DNA of 64,000 nt from Thermofilum uzonense. Its GTDB lineage: Archaea; Thermoproteota; Thermoprotei; Thermofilales; Thermofilaceae. Of the stretch, positions 31,538 to 40,034 are shown piece by piece. The notes beneath the pieces were generated by a model that saw only the letters and a program-made list of their open reading frames with translations, was not told the origin of the DNA and did not search any database. Numbering within the stretch: the first letter of the stretch is position 1; the number at the start of each line of letters is the position of its first letter. A program made the position numbers and the translations under genes. The stretch is from contig NZ_CP009961.1 of the NCBI RefSeq assembly GCF_000993805.1, positions 1,048,714 to 1,112,713 on the forward strand, given 5' to 3'.

Positions 31538-33403
31538 GTGCCGAAGGCTATTATTAGCGGTAATGCTGGTGAAAGAAAGCTTCTCCTTGGAAACGAGGCA
31601 ATAGCTCGTGGAGCTCTGGAGGCAGGAATATCTGCTGCCGCCGCTTATCCGGGAACCCCCTCAACGGAGATCATAGAGTCACTTGTCGATGTTGCAGGAG
31701 AGTATGGAATTTATGTTGAATGGAGTACGAACGAGAAAGTAGCCCTCGAACTTGGAATCGGTGTGTCGATGATGGGGCTTAGGTCCCTGGTAGCGATGAA
31801 GCATGTGGGACTTAACGTGGCCTCCGATCCATTGATGAGCCTTGGCTATACCGGGGTTATTGGTGGGCTGGTCATCGTCACCGCGGATGACCCGAATGCT
31901 CACAGCAGCCAGAACGAGCAGGATAATCGACTTTACGGAATTCATGCAAACATACCAGTTTTTGAGCCCTCTACTGTACAGGAAGCTAAAGACTTGACTA
32001 AAGCCCTCTTTGAAGTCTCGGAAAAATTCCAGTTAAGTGTCATTCTAAGAACAACCACTCGCCTCTCACACAGCAGGTCACCTGTAGTTTTCGGTGAAGT
32101 TACCCGTCCTTCACGCGACGCCTCTTTTCACAAGAACCCTGAGAGATGGGCCCTCCTACCCCCCTACAATCTAGTAAAACACCGCGAAGTTTTAGAGAGA
32201 CTCAAGAAACTGGAAGAGTACCTCTCTGAGTTCAGGTTTAACTCCGTGGTTAAGGGCGAGGACAACGTTGCAGTAGTCACTTCCGGGATCACATACAACT
32301 ACGTCCTAGAGGCTGTCGAGGAGTTGGGAGTAAAGCCAACAATATATAAGCTTTCCTCGGTGTTTCCGCTTCCGAGAAAAATTGCTCTTGAAATCTTAAA
32401 TTATGAGAAAGTCATTGTAGTGGAGGAACTAGAGCCTGTGATCGAGTGGCAGCTTAAGATCATCGGCTATGAGGAAAAAACTGGAGCCGAAATATATGGT
32501 AAAACTGTGTTCCCGAGGGTGGGCGAGCTGAACAAGGAGCTCGCCAAAGCCGGGATCGCCGCTGTAACGGGTATAGAATATAAGCCTCCGGAGGCAGCTC
32601 TAAGCCCTCCGGGACTCCCGCGGAGACCGCCTGTACTTTGCCCTGGTTGTGGACATAGATCGACATACTATGCTGTAAAGCTGGCTGCACAGAGGGCGAG
32701 GGTCAAGCCCATATATGCTAACGACATAGGGTGCTATACTCTTGGTTTCTATCCGCCATACGAGATGGCTGACTTCACGTGGAGTATGGGCTCCTCTATT
32801 GGTATAGGACTGGGCATAGCACGTTTTAGCAAAGAACCTGTGATTGCGTTTATTGGAGACTCCACCTTCTATCATGCAGGTATACCAGCCCTGATAAACG
32901 CCGTGTATAACAAAACACCTCTCCTCGTAATTGTTATGGATAATAGTATTACTGCCATGACTGGACATCAGCCTCACCCCGGTTCCGGGGTAGGGCCCAG
33001 TGGTGAGTCAAGGCCACAGATAAAAATAGAGGACGTGGCCAGAGCGGTAGGCGTCAAATTCGTGGAGGTGGTGGACGCCTATGATGTAACGATTGTGCGA
33101 GACACTGTACAGCGAGCACTGCGATACATTAAGGAAACAGGAGAGGTGGCGGTCATAGTATCCCGTCGTCCATGCGCATTGCTTGATGTTAGAAATAGGC
33201 GTCGTAGGGGTGAGGAAATTAGACCATATATAATCGATGAGGCAAAATGCATCAACTGTGGTATCTGTTTGGATAAGTTTGCCTGTCCCGCCATAGTTAG
33301 AGAGAATAGCGGAAAGCCGAGAATTCTTGCCGAGCTTTGCGTAGGGTGCGGCGTATGCGCCTCTATATGTCCTGCGAAAGCTATCCGACCGGCGATGGGG
33401 TGA
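31538..33403 (+). CDS. iorA: Indolepyruvate ferredoxin oxidoreductase, alpha subunit
   Basis: A 621-residue protein from the GTG at 31538 (MPKAIISGNAGERKLLLGNE). The open frame to 31493 adds residues outside the family. The N-terminal pyrimidine-binding domain has AAAYPGTPSTEIIESL. The thiamine-diphosphate domain carries CPGCGHRSTYYAVK and GDSTFYHAGIPALINAVYNK. The C terminus has two ferredoxin-like clusters, CINCGICLDKFACP and CVGCGVCASICPAKAI, though the first lacks the usual final spacing. The enzyme oxidatively decarboxylates aryl-pyruvates from aromatic amino acids to aryl-acetyl-CoA and reduces ferredoxin. IorB follows 5 bases later. Confidence 0.95.
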   Translation: MPKAIISGNAGERKLLLGNEAIARGALEAGISAAAAYPGTPSTEIIESLVDVAGEYGIYVEWSTNEKVALELGIGVSMMGLRSLVAMKHVGLNVASDPLMSLGYTGVIGGLVIVTADDPNAHSSQNEQDNRLYGIHANIPVFEPSTVQEAKDLTKALFEVSEKFQLSVILRTTTRLSHSRSPVVFGEVTRPSRDASFHKNPERWALLPPYNLVKHREVLERLKKLEEYLSEFRFNSVVKGEDNVAVVTSGITYNYVLEAVEELGVKPTIYKLSSVFPLPRKIALEILNYEKVIVVEELEPVIEWQLKIIGYEEKTGAEIYGKTVFPRVGELNKELAKAGIAAVTGIEYKPPEAALSPPGLPRRPPVLCPGCGHRSTYYAVKLAAQRARVKPIYANDIGCYTLGFYPPYEMADFTWSMGSSIGIGLGIARFSKEPVIAFIGDSTFYHAGIPALINAVYNKTPLLVIVMDNSITAMTGHQPHPGSGVGPSGESRPQIKIEDVARAVGVKFVEVVDAYDVTIVRDTVQRALRYIKETGEVAVIVSRRPCALLDVRNRRRRGEEIRPYIIDEAKCINCGICLDKFACPAIVRENSGKPRILAELCVGCGVCASICPAKAIRPAMG

Positions 33404-33408
33404 TCTCT

Positions 33409-34014
33409 ATGGCGCGTAAAAGTATAGTTGTAGCTGGAGTTGGGGGACAGGGACTTATAACCATTGGAGGTGTGCTGGGTGAAGCTTTAAGCGAGAAGGG
33501 CTTCAATGTGAGCGTAGGCGAGGTACATGGTTTGTCGCAGAGGGGTGGCTCTGTTGTAGTCTTCCTGAAGTATGGTGATGGATCAGTGTCTCCCATCGTG
33601 ACTACGGGTGAAGCCGACTTAATTATCGGCTTGGAGCTAATAGAGGCGGCGAGGCGTCTCCAACTGGCTCGCAAAGGAGGCTTCGTTATTGTGAATGATT
33701 TTCTACTGCCTCCACCTGCCGCCGGAAAAGTGCCGAGCCGCGAAGAGCTGCTGAAAAGCATTAGAGGCTCAGGATTAAATGATTTTGTAATCGATGCAAA
33801 TGGACTGGCTTTAAAGGCTGGGTCGGAGATAGCTGTGAACATGGTTATGATTGGGGCCAGCCTTGCCACGCGTGTAATCGACGTCAGTGTAGAAGATATC
33901 GAGCGTATTTTGACTAGGCGGTTTAAAGGAGAGTTACTGAGAATAAATCTGGAGGCGTTAAAACTGGGCTACGAGGAGGTTGAAAAGAAGAGGTATAGCT
34001 CTCAGGTAAAATAG
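33409..34014 (+). CDS. iorB: Indolepyruvate ferredoxin oxidoreductase, beta subunit
   Basis: A 201-residue protein from the ATG at 33409 (MARKSIVVAGVGGQGLITIG). The gamma-type oxidoreductase domain shows GVGGQGLITIGGVLGEAL, VGEVHGLSQRGGSVVVFLKY and ADLIIGLELIEAARRL. It pairs with IorA and completes the aryl-pyruvate oxidoreductase. The gene begins five bases after the IorA stop. Its 3' end overlaps the convergent geranylgeranyl-reductase-like gene by 57 bases, unusually long for convergent genes, so one of the two C termini is read through the other's coding sequence. Confidence 0.93.
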   Translation: MARKSIVVAGVGGQGLITIGGVLGEALSEKGFNVSVGEVHGLSQRGGSVVVFLKYGDGSVSPIVTTGEADLIIGLELIEAARRLQLARKGGFVIVNDFLLPPPAAGKVPSREELLKSIRGSGLNDFVIDANGLALKAGSEIAVNMVMIGASLATRVIDVSVEDIERILTRRFKGELLRINLEALKLGYEEVEKKRYSSQVK

Positions 34015-35112
34015 TGGTTCTCTTTTCATAAGTTCCATTCCTAGCTTCCGGAGCAAGCTTGTCTGAACATCCATGTCCCCATACTTGGAGACGAGCTCTT
34101 CCCCATTTATCCTCTTTAGAACCAGGAATAGTTCGTTTAACTCTTTATCGTTCATCCCGTCAAGAAGCCTACGCAGCAATAGCTGGCGCTTGATCTCCCG
34201 TCCTAAGAGTCTCCTGATGCTATAGTCGTAGTGGGCCTGCGAGTTCTTCGCGAGGGCCTCGGCCAAGTAAAGAGAGGCATAGGAGTGATACACGAGTCCT
34301 CCCCCTGTCGTCGGTTTTGTTTGACCTGCCGAGTCCCCAACATAGTATACTGTGCCGCTCACCTGATCCGCCAGCCCACCGGTATAGACGGCTCCACCAA
34401 GCACCCTCAACCTAGAAGTGGGTTTTATAATACCATTTGTGATCTTCTCGAGACGATTAGCGAGAGTCTTTAACCTTAGAAGAACATTTCCTTTAGAGGC
34501 TAACCCTATTCGAACCCGATTGTCGTCGAGAGGAACAGCCCAGGCAAAAAATCCTTTAGAAAACTGATCGCCTAGAAAAACGTGTACATATTTATACTCC
34601 TCGAGTCGCGCACTCATATCAAACTGCAACGCAGGTATTACGTGTTTTCTGGCTTCGGGTCTTCTAGAGGTTAGACTTTGAAGCCCCCTTGCATCAACGA
34701 TAAAGGAGGGTTTGAGGGTCGTGTCCCTAAAGTAGACTTTTCCATTCGCGAGACTAGCCTTTACACCCAATACAAATTTTACCCTGTCAGCAACCAATTT
34801 ATAGAGCATGTACTCGTACAAAGGTCTGTTGATCACAACCGCTACGGGCTCCGTCCTCGCAACAAGCAATCGAATCCCGGAAGGAGAATAGATGTATGCT
34901 CCATGTATGTAGTTTACGGCTAGATTTTGCAGAGGCACCCGTAGCGCATTCTTTACGCCGTTTAAACTAATAAGCCCTGTGCAGTGTTCCGGATAACCTA
35001 TCCTAGCGTGCTCTTCAATTACCAATATATCGAGATTCGTTCTCTCTAAGATATTTCTGGCTGCTTGCAGACCCGCAGAACCTGCTCCTAGAACTATCAC
35101 TTCGGGTTTCAT
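33958..35112 (-). CDS. Geranylgeranyl reductase family FAD-dependent oxidoreductase
   Basis: A 384-residue protein. The FAD Rossmann loop VIVLGAGSAGLQAARNIL opens the chain, followed by EEHARIGYPEHCTGLISLNG, the signature of the geranylgeranyl reductase family, and later the second FAD contact YYVGDSAGQTKPTTGGGLVYH. In archaea these flavoproteins saturate the double bonds of digeranylgeranyl-glycerophospholipids, but the family also has other members, so the lipid role is likely, not proven. The C-terminal 100 residues are helical and may contact membrane lipids. ATG start; preceded by a protein of unknown function with a 12-base gap. Confidence 0.83.
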   Translation of the reverse strand: MKPEVIVLGAGSAGLQAARNILERTNLDILVIEEHARIGYPEHCTGLISLNGVKNALRVPLQNLAVNYIHGAYIYSPSGIRLLVARTEPVAVVINRPLYEYMLYKLVADRVKFVLGVKASLANGKVYFRDTTLKPSFIVDARGLQSLTSRRPEARKHVIPALQFDMSARLEEYKYVHVFLGDQFSKGFFAWAVPLDDNRVRIGLASKGNVLLRLKTLANRLEKITNGIIKPTSRLRVLGGAVYTGGLADQVSGTVYYVGDSAGQTKPTTGGGLVYHSYASLYLAEALAKNSQAHYDYSIRRLLGREIKRQLLLRRLLDGMNDKELNELFLVLKRINGEELVSKYGDMDVQTSLLRKLGMELMKREPLFYLRAIPLLFNLLVAQF

Positions 35113-35124
35113 GTGGGATGCCGA

Positions 35125-35745
35125 TCAATAGGGATTTTCTCTCATGAGGATTTTTAGTTCGCGTGCTAGTTGTTTAGCCATGTCTATAATCATTTTTCCC
35201 TGCCTCTCCGAGGAAAACCCTAGCCTCTTAATTATGACTTCGCCCTCGGAGTCGATCTTTAAAGCCATGACCCTGAGAAGCTCTAATGGGGATTTACCAT
35301 TATAAGTCTTCTTTAGTGCCTCAAGCTCCGAGAGTACCTCAGATCCTCTCCTGAGTACAAAGCCGTTCAGAAGGATCCAGCTATTCGCAAAAGTCGAAAA
35401 AACCTTCCTGGCCTCTGACACACCTATATCAGAAAGTTTTAGCATGGAAACATATCTCCCGCCCCTAAAGTCCTTGCCCTCCTCGACTAAATCTTTCGCC
35501 CTGAGCCTTAAAATTGCGTCCTCTATCTCTTGTGAGAAAGGAAGGAATACTGAGGGAGAAGCCTTTACAGAAACATATGGATATAGGAAGAAGCATAAGT
35601 GAAGGGTCTCCTCGCCATAGAAGGGCGTCCTCCCATCCAAATATAGGAATAGGAGAAGGAAATCATCGAGCACTGGTTCGTATATGGGGGCTAACTCCAA
35701 CTTTTCCGCGATCTCAAAGTGCCAGTCCAACGTCAATAATGTCAT
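35125..35745 (-). CDS. Hypothetical protein, unknown
   Basis: A 206-residue soluble-looking protein from the ATG at 35745; a GTG four codons upstream is possible. The N-terminal half is rich in aromatic residues (EPVLDDFLLLFLYLDGRTPF, ETLHLCFFLYPYVSVKASPS), the middle is helical (FSQEIEDAILRLRAKDLVEE), and the C terminus is charged (RQGKMIIDMAKQLARELKIL). A winged-helix-like stretch around DLVEEGKDFRGGRYVSMLKL is conceivable. I do not recognise a family. It is 12 bases upstream of the geranylgeranyl-reductase-like gene and almost certainly cotranscribed. Confidence 0.6.
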   Translation of the reverse strand: MTLLTLDWHFEIAEKLELAPIYEPVLDDFLLLFLYLDGRTPFYGEETLHLCFFLYPYVSVKASPSVFLPFSQEIEDAILRLRAKDLVEEGKDFRGGRYVSMLKLSDIGVSEARKVFSTFANSWILLNGFVLRRGSEVLSELEALKKTYNGKSPLELLRVMALKIDSEGEVIIKRLGFSSERQGKMIIDMAKQLARELKILMRENPY

Positions 35746-35810
35746 CACCACCAACACTAGCCTCCAAAGATAAAATCCTTATCGCTTGTAACAGTGCTCC
35801 CATCAAAGCT

Positions 35811-36020
35811 ATGGAAGATTCCTGGCCCCGAGGAGGCCCTCAAGCATGCTCCTGTCCTTTTCGAGTCCCCTGAGCGTCGCTTCCATGCTGTCGAGTGCCT
35901 TCCTTTAGTCTAACAGGATGCCCACGTAGGGCCTCACCGAGAAGAAAGATGACACCAGGAGCAAGACACAGCCCTCAAGAGGGGTAGCCGGGAGCCATCA
36001 CCCGGTGACGCAGGGCAGCA
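35811..36020 (+). repeat. Dispersed repeat copy B
   Basis: Second of four related copies. It lines up with copy A on the left (CGAGGAGG, then the minus-strand frame) and on the right (GAGAAGAAAGATGACACCAG to CCGGGAGCC), with the TnpB segment absent. On the minus strand the left half still reads KALDSMEATLRGLEKDRSML in frame, preceded by a stop codon in the same place as in copy C. The element ends a few bases before the stop of the 36023 surface-protein gene, with no gene broken. Confidence 0.7.
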
Positions 36021-36022
36021 GG

Positions 36023-37903
36023 CTACACCTCTATTATGTCTGAGGGCTCCCTTTTTAAACTTTTAACAATCTTCCTAACGACGACAACAACAATAATTAT
36101 CAATACGAGTAATGCCGCCAACTCAAGATATTGAGTGGTTATAATGTACCCGTTTACTACGGCAATAATATCTAACGTTATACTCTTGAACGAGTCTGAA
36201 ACTAACGTCACATTGTAGGCTCTGTCTCCTACACGCACAGTATACTGACCCTGCGGCAGGAATCCTGCATCCACGCGGCCATAAATGTCTGTGCTCAAGG
36301 TTTTCCTTATCCCAGAACCATATATTACTACGGGCATGCCTGCAATGGGTTGATTAAGCGCGCCTAGCAATTGTATTCTAAGCTGATAGATTGGAAGAGA
36401 GAATACGAAAACATTCTGAGCCTCTGTGACTTCCAGTTCACCTTCGTAGACTTTGTCCTGGGCTATATAAACAGTGAAAGTATACTTTCCCGGGATAACC
36501 CCCTCAATCTTTGCCTTACCACTGCTCGAGGAAGAGTTATAGGAAAGGGCATTCCCTTCAAGCATTAGCGTGTAGTTTGTGAGAAGGCTTTCAGTACCTT
36601 CTCTCAAGAGAGTGATTTGAACGGTTGTAGTATTGGTAATTATTGGAAGGTAAGAGTCTCCCTGCACCTGGATCTTTGTGCGGGCAATGACGTTACCGGC
36701 CAAATAAATGAGTATCACATATTCTCCAGGCGGTAAGGGGCAGACTTCAGCATCTCCATTTCGTGTGAGGCCAGAGGCCACAATCTTACCTTGTGAGTAG
36801 ATGGTATAGTACGCGTTGCGAACCTTTCCCCCACTTCTATCGAGGAGTGTAAAGGTTAAGGTATAGATTGGCGGCGTCAGAGTAAACCTTGGAGGAGGAG
36901 TAGTTACAATCACGTCTACAAGCGACAAGCCGCTCGAAAAGAACCTGAATAGAAGCGTTGTATTATCTCCATTCACCAGAACTGAACTATCACTTGTACC
37001 CAAAGACTTTTCAGAGGAAAACACGCGGAAACTCACACCTGTCAACCCACAGAGAGAAGCCGGTTGAGCAACATTGAATGACACAGGATACACCAAGGCA
37101 TCAAGAGATATGGAAGTAGCGTTGAACCTTGTCATTAATAACTTAGGAGGCCCCCCTACAATCAGGTTAGCTGGAAATCTGCTAAGGTTTGTATGGGTAG
37201 GAGCATTGACGAAGATGAAAACTTCCGGGTAAGGGGGTAACTGCACTCTAACGCCAAATCTGGCCTCTATGCCATAGAGGTAGGAATACGTAGCCTTGAG
37301 AAAATCTCCACGCAGGGATACATTTTCAAAAGGAACTATTGCTTCGACTACTTGAAGACTCTCTCCGAGAAGAGTAATACTTGTCTGGTTAAGAACCCAA
37401 AAAGGCTTATTCACCACGTTTTTGAACTCGCCGCCGCGAAGTAGGAGTACTAACCTTATTCCTAAAGTTTTGAAGCCTGGGATTGGAGGAGAAGAGATGT
37501 TAAGAGGCGAGGTCGTTGAGCCACCTGGGAGTGCAAAGAAAGCTAGAATAGGTTGTCGAGGCGGTACATCAGAGAATGTGACTTCTACCTTGTGGGGAGT
37601 CCCATCAAGCATCAGGATTGCTGTATTCCAGAGAACCCCGGTTCCTCTTATCGGCTTGTAGTCCACCCCATCCACAAGTACTGTGGTGGGCTGTTTCCCT
37701 GATGCCGCATCGGTTCTGATAATTAGTATTTTTGAAGATGTCGTTATCGAAAGAGTCGTCCCAGGGATCATGAGGTAAGAGCTTTTCCATGAAACGCCAT
37801 CGTACTCAAGAACCTCCGCGTAGTTAACGTATACTGTTGGCACAGCCTCCAGCATGGGAGGCAAAGCCAGGAATATTAAAAGTACCGCTAGCGCAGCACG
37901 CAT
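36023..37903 (-). CDS. Large exported surface protein with carboxypeptidase-regulatory-like domains
   Basis: A 626-residue protein from the ATG at 37903 (MRAALAVLLIFLALPPMLEA), which gives a clean signal peptide; the longer frame from 37960 would bury it. The ectodomain is beta-rich with several Ig-like or carboxypeptidase-regulatory-like repeats. Three repeats near the C terminus end in PPGEYVILIYLAGNVIARTK, IPGKYTFTVYIAQDKVYEGE and PQGQYTVRVGDRAYNVTLVS. One membrane helix (LAALLVLIIIVVVVVRKIVK) and a short basic tail finish the chain, so it is anchored to the membrane facing outward. Many Asn-x-Ser/Thr sites suggest glycosylation. No catalytic motif. Same domain type as the two redox giants. 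Confidence 0.72.
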   Translation of the reverse strand: MRAALAVLLIFLALPPMLEAVPTVYVNYAEVLEYDGVSWKSSYLMIPGTTLSITTSSKILIIRTDAASGKQPTTVLVDGVDYKPIRGTGVLWNTAILMLDGTPHKVEVTFSDVPPRQPILAFFALPGGSTTSPLNISSPPIPGFKTLGIRLVLLLRGGEFKNVVNKPFWVLNQTSITLLGESLQVVEAIVPFENVSLRGDFLKATYSYLYGIEARFGVRVQLPPYPEVFIFVNAPTHTNLSRFPANLIVGGPPKLLMTRFNATSISLDALVYPVSFNVAQPASLCGLTGVSFRVFSSEKSLGTSDSSVLVNGDNTTLLFRFFSSGLSLVDVIVTTPPPRFTLTPPIYTLTFTLLDRSGGKVRNAYYTIYSQGKIVASGLTRNGDAEVCPLPPGEYVILIYLAGNVIARTKIQVQGDSYLPIITNTTTVQITLLREGTESLLTNYTLMLEGNALSYNSSSSSGKAKIEGVIPGKYTFTVYIAQDKVYEGELEVTEAQNVFVFSLPIYQLRIQLLGALNQPIAGMPVVIYGSGIRKTLSTDIYGRVDAGFLPQGQYTVRVGDRAYNVTLVSDSFKSITLDIIAVVNGYIITTQYLELAALLVLIIIVVVVVRKIVKSLKREPSDIIEV

Positions 37904-38025
37904 ATATGACCATGCAACAACCTCAGATCCAGGATTTGAAAGTGTTGCTGATAATCTCATAAAAACAGCCTATGGAACCATGGCAACGGGAGGTAAAAGT
38001 TTTGTCAAATGGCTCGGGATAAGCA

Positions 38026-38037
38026 TTTATATATTTA
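38026..38037 (+). promoter_or_regulatory. TATA box of the LysRS gene
   Basis: TTTATATATTTA is centred 27 bases before the GTG at 38058, so the message is leaderless. Confidence 0.6.
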
Positions 38038-38057
38038 TGTTAAGGTAGCTGGATAAC

Positions 38058-39680
38058 GTGCACTGGACGGAGAACGTAGCTAGGCAATTACTCTCCATTA
38101 CAAGTAAAGAAGACGTGATTGTAGGGAACGGCGGTTTGTCTGTTTCGGGGCTCCAACACGTTGGAAGGCTGAGAGGAGAGATAACAATTGTAGACACAGT
38201 TTTAAGAATAACCCGTAAGCTAAGCGGGAAAGAGACCAGGCATCTGCTCACCTTGTACACTGTGGACTCATGGAAGGGTAAGGAGGGGCAGCTTAAGCAG
38301 TTCAAGGACGTCAACGAGGCGCGCTCGTATACGGGATGGCCCTTGTATCGTGTCCCCGACCCGCATGGATGCCATGATAACTGGGTAGATCACTATTGGG
38401 AGGAATTTGGCTCTTATCTTAACCGGTTTGCAGAGGATGTTAAAGTCGTGACGACAAAGGAACTTTACGAAAATAACGATAGAATGAAGGAATTCGTACT
38501 TCTCTCACTGACCACACATCGTGAAAAAGTTATCGAGACAATTAACAAGTACAGGGGTGAGAAAAAGCTAGGTAAAGACTCGTTCCCCTTCCAGCCGATT
38601 TGCGATAAGTGCGGCAGAATCGATACCACGGAGGTCGTTGAGGTCGACCCAGCTAACTATCGTGCTAGATACGTGTGTAAACATTGTGGTAATGAGGGCT
38701 GGCAAAGTCTTACAAAGGGTAAACTGAACTGGAGGGTCGAGTGGGTTGGCGTATGGTATTCTTTGAAGGTCATGTTCGAGCCCTACGGTAAAGATCATGC
38801 CACCCCAGGGGGGTCGAGAGACAGCTGTAACGATCTTGCGAGGAATGTTTACGGGTTCGAACCACCTTTGGGACTTGCATATGAGTGGGTTGGATACAGG
38901 ACCAAGGGAAGAGACGTGGGTGATATGGGTTCAAGTGACTTCATAGGCTTCTCTCCTAAAGCATGGATAGAGGTTGCGGAACCCGAGATCCTCAGGTTTA
39001 TATATCTTATCTCGCCTCCGATGAGACGAGTAGTGCTAAGCCTGGAAGAAGTGCCGAGCTATTATGACAACTTTGACAAGGCAGAAAGGGTATTCTTTGG
39101 TCTAGAAGAGGGCGAGGAGGATGTTGCTGAAAGCTACAGGTTGTCGCTCTTACACTCTCCGCCCAAGGAGCCCCCGTTCCAGCTTAGATATTTAACCGCG
39201 ATGATCTTGGCACAGGTACTCCCCAGCGGAGGAAGAGATACCGGGGAAGTTCTACAGAGGTTACGCGAGACAAAGCAGCTCAATCGAGATCTGCATCCAT
39301 GGGAACTCGAAAGAATAAAGACCCGCATATCCTTAGCAAGGAGATGGTTGGAGCTATATGCACCTGAGTACTACCGCATATCCATAGTTCCAGAGCCCCC
39401 AACTAAGGAGATTACCCAGATTCTAGACGCATCCACTGCAGGTCTGCTTAGAGAACTAGCGTCATTGTTAGAGTCTCTCGACTCTTGGAACGAGGACTCA
39501 ATAAAGAATGTTATGATGGGCTTGAAGAAGGACAAGGAATTAGAGAAAAAACTTTTCACCACGCTTTACCTGGTCTTCTTCGGCAGACCCAGCGGGCCTA
39601 GGATCGCCCCATATCTCGCTATGCTTAATAAAGACTTCGTAGTCACAAGACTAAGACAAGCATCATCTCTCATAAGGTGA
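38058..39680 (+). CDS. lysS: Class I lysyl-tRNA synthetase
   Basis: A 540-residue protein, GTG start supported by a TATA box 27 bases upstream. It has the class I HIGH-like motif VSGLQHVGRLRGE, a zinc finger CDKCGRID and CKHCGNEG, the lysine-pocket block PYGKDHATPGGSRDSC, and a KMSKS-like DMGSSDFIGFSP. The alpha-helical C-terminal cage domain is the anticodon-binding part. This class I enzyme occurs in most archaea and a few bacteria instead of the class II enzyme. A small membrane protein gene starts within its stop codon (TGATG). Confidence 0.93.
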   Translation: MHWTENVARQLLSITSKEDVIVGNGGLSVSGLQHVGRLRGEITIVDTVLRITRKLSGKETRHLLTLYTVDSWKGKEGQLKQFKDVNEARSYTGWPLYRVPDPHGCHDNWVDHYWEEFGSYLNRFAEDVKVVTTKELYENNDRMKEFVLLSLTTHREKVIETINKYRGEKKLGKDSFPFQPICDKCGRIDTTEVVEVDPANYRARYVCKHCGNEGWQSLTKGKLNWRVEWVGVWYSLKVMFEPYGKDHATPGGSRDSCNDLARNVYGFEPPLGLAYEWVGYRTKGRDVGDMGSSDFIGFSPKAWIEVAEPEILRFIYLISPPMRRVVLSLEEVPSYYDNFDKAERVFFGLEEGEEDVAESYRLSLLHSPPKEPPFQLRYLTAMILAQVLPSGGRDTGEVLQRLRETKQLNRDLHPWELERIKTRISLARRWLELYAPEYYRISIVPEPPTKEITQILDASTAGLLRELASLLESLDSWNEDSIKNVMMGLKKDKELEKKLFTTLYLVFFGRPSGPRIAPYLAMLNKDFVVTRLRQASSLIR

Positions 39681-40030
39681 TGAAAACGTCGTGGTCAGAC
39701 TACATGGGAGAGAAAGTTAAGCCAAGCACGCTCCTCATCATTGTAACTCTTATTCCGCTGTTTCTAAACGTGGCAATCTTTATTATAACCGATGGCTTCA
39801 ACGTCAATCCTACAACACCACCCTTCCTCTACATGTTTGGAACCCTAGCTATGGCTGTTATAGCTGTTCTGGCATCCATTATAGGCTTCACGATGGCTCG
39901 GGACGAGGAACCGGAATGGGGGTCGAAAATCCCCTTTAAGGTTATTGAGGCGATGAACGTTTTCTCAATTTTATTATCGATAGTATTCGCATTACTCGTA
40001 GTCCTTATATACTTCCTGAAAGGAATATAG
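39680..40030 (+). CDS. Small three-helix membrane protein, unknown
   Basis: A 116-residue protein from the ATG that overlaps the LysRS stop (TGATG at 39678-39682); a GTG one codon earlier is the alternative. Hydrophobic helices lie at about residues 17-37, 49-68 and 90-114, separated by short polar loops (GFNVNPTTPP and ARDEEPEWGSKIP). No family is recognised. Translational coupling to LysRS does not by itself suggest a joint function. It converges on the 500-residue coiled-coil protein gene with a 4-base gap. Confidence 0.6.
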   Translation: MKTSWSDYMGEKVKPSTLLIIVTLIPLFLNVAIFIITDGFNVNPTTPPFLYMFGTLAMAVIAVLASIIGFTMARDEEPEWGSKIPFKVIEAMNVFSILLSIVFALLVVLIYFLKGI

Positions 40031-40034
40031 AGAT

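Noticed and set aside
33337-33408. Upstream extension of IorB to 33337
   Set aside because: It reads the IorA iron-sulfur region in another frame. The ATG at 33409 begins the family sequence.
37422-37661. 79-codon frame opposite the surface protein
   Set aside because: No start context or homology. The minus-strand gene is continuous through it.
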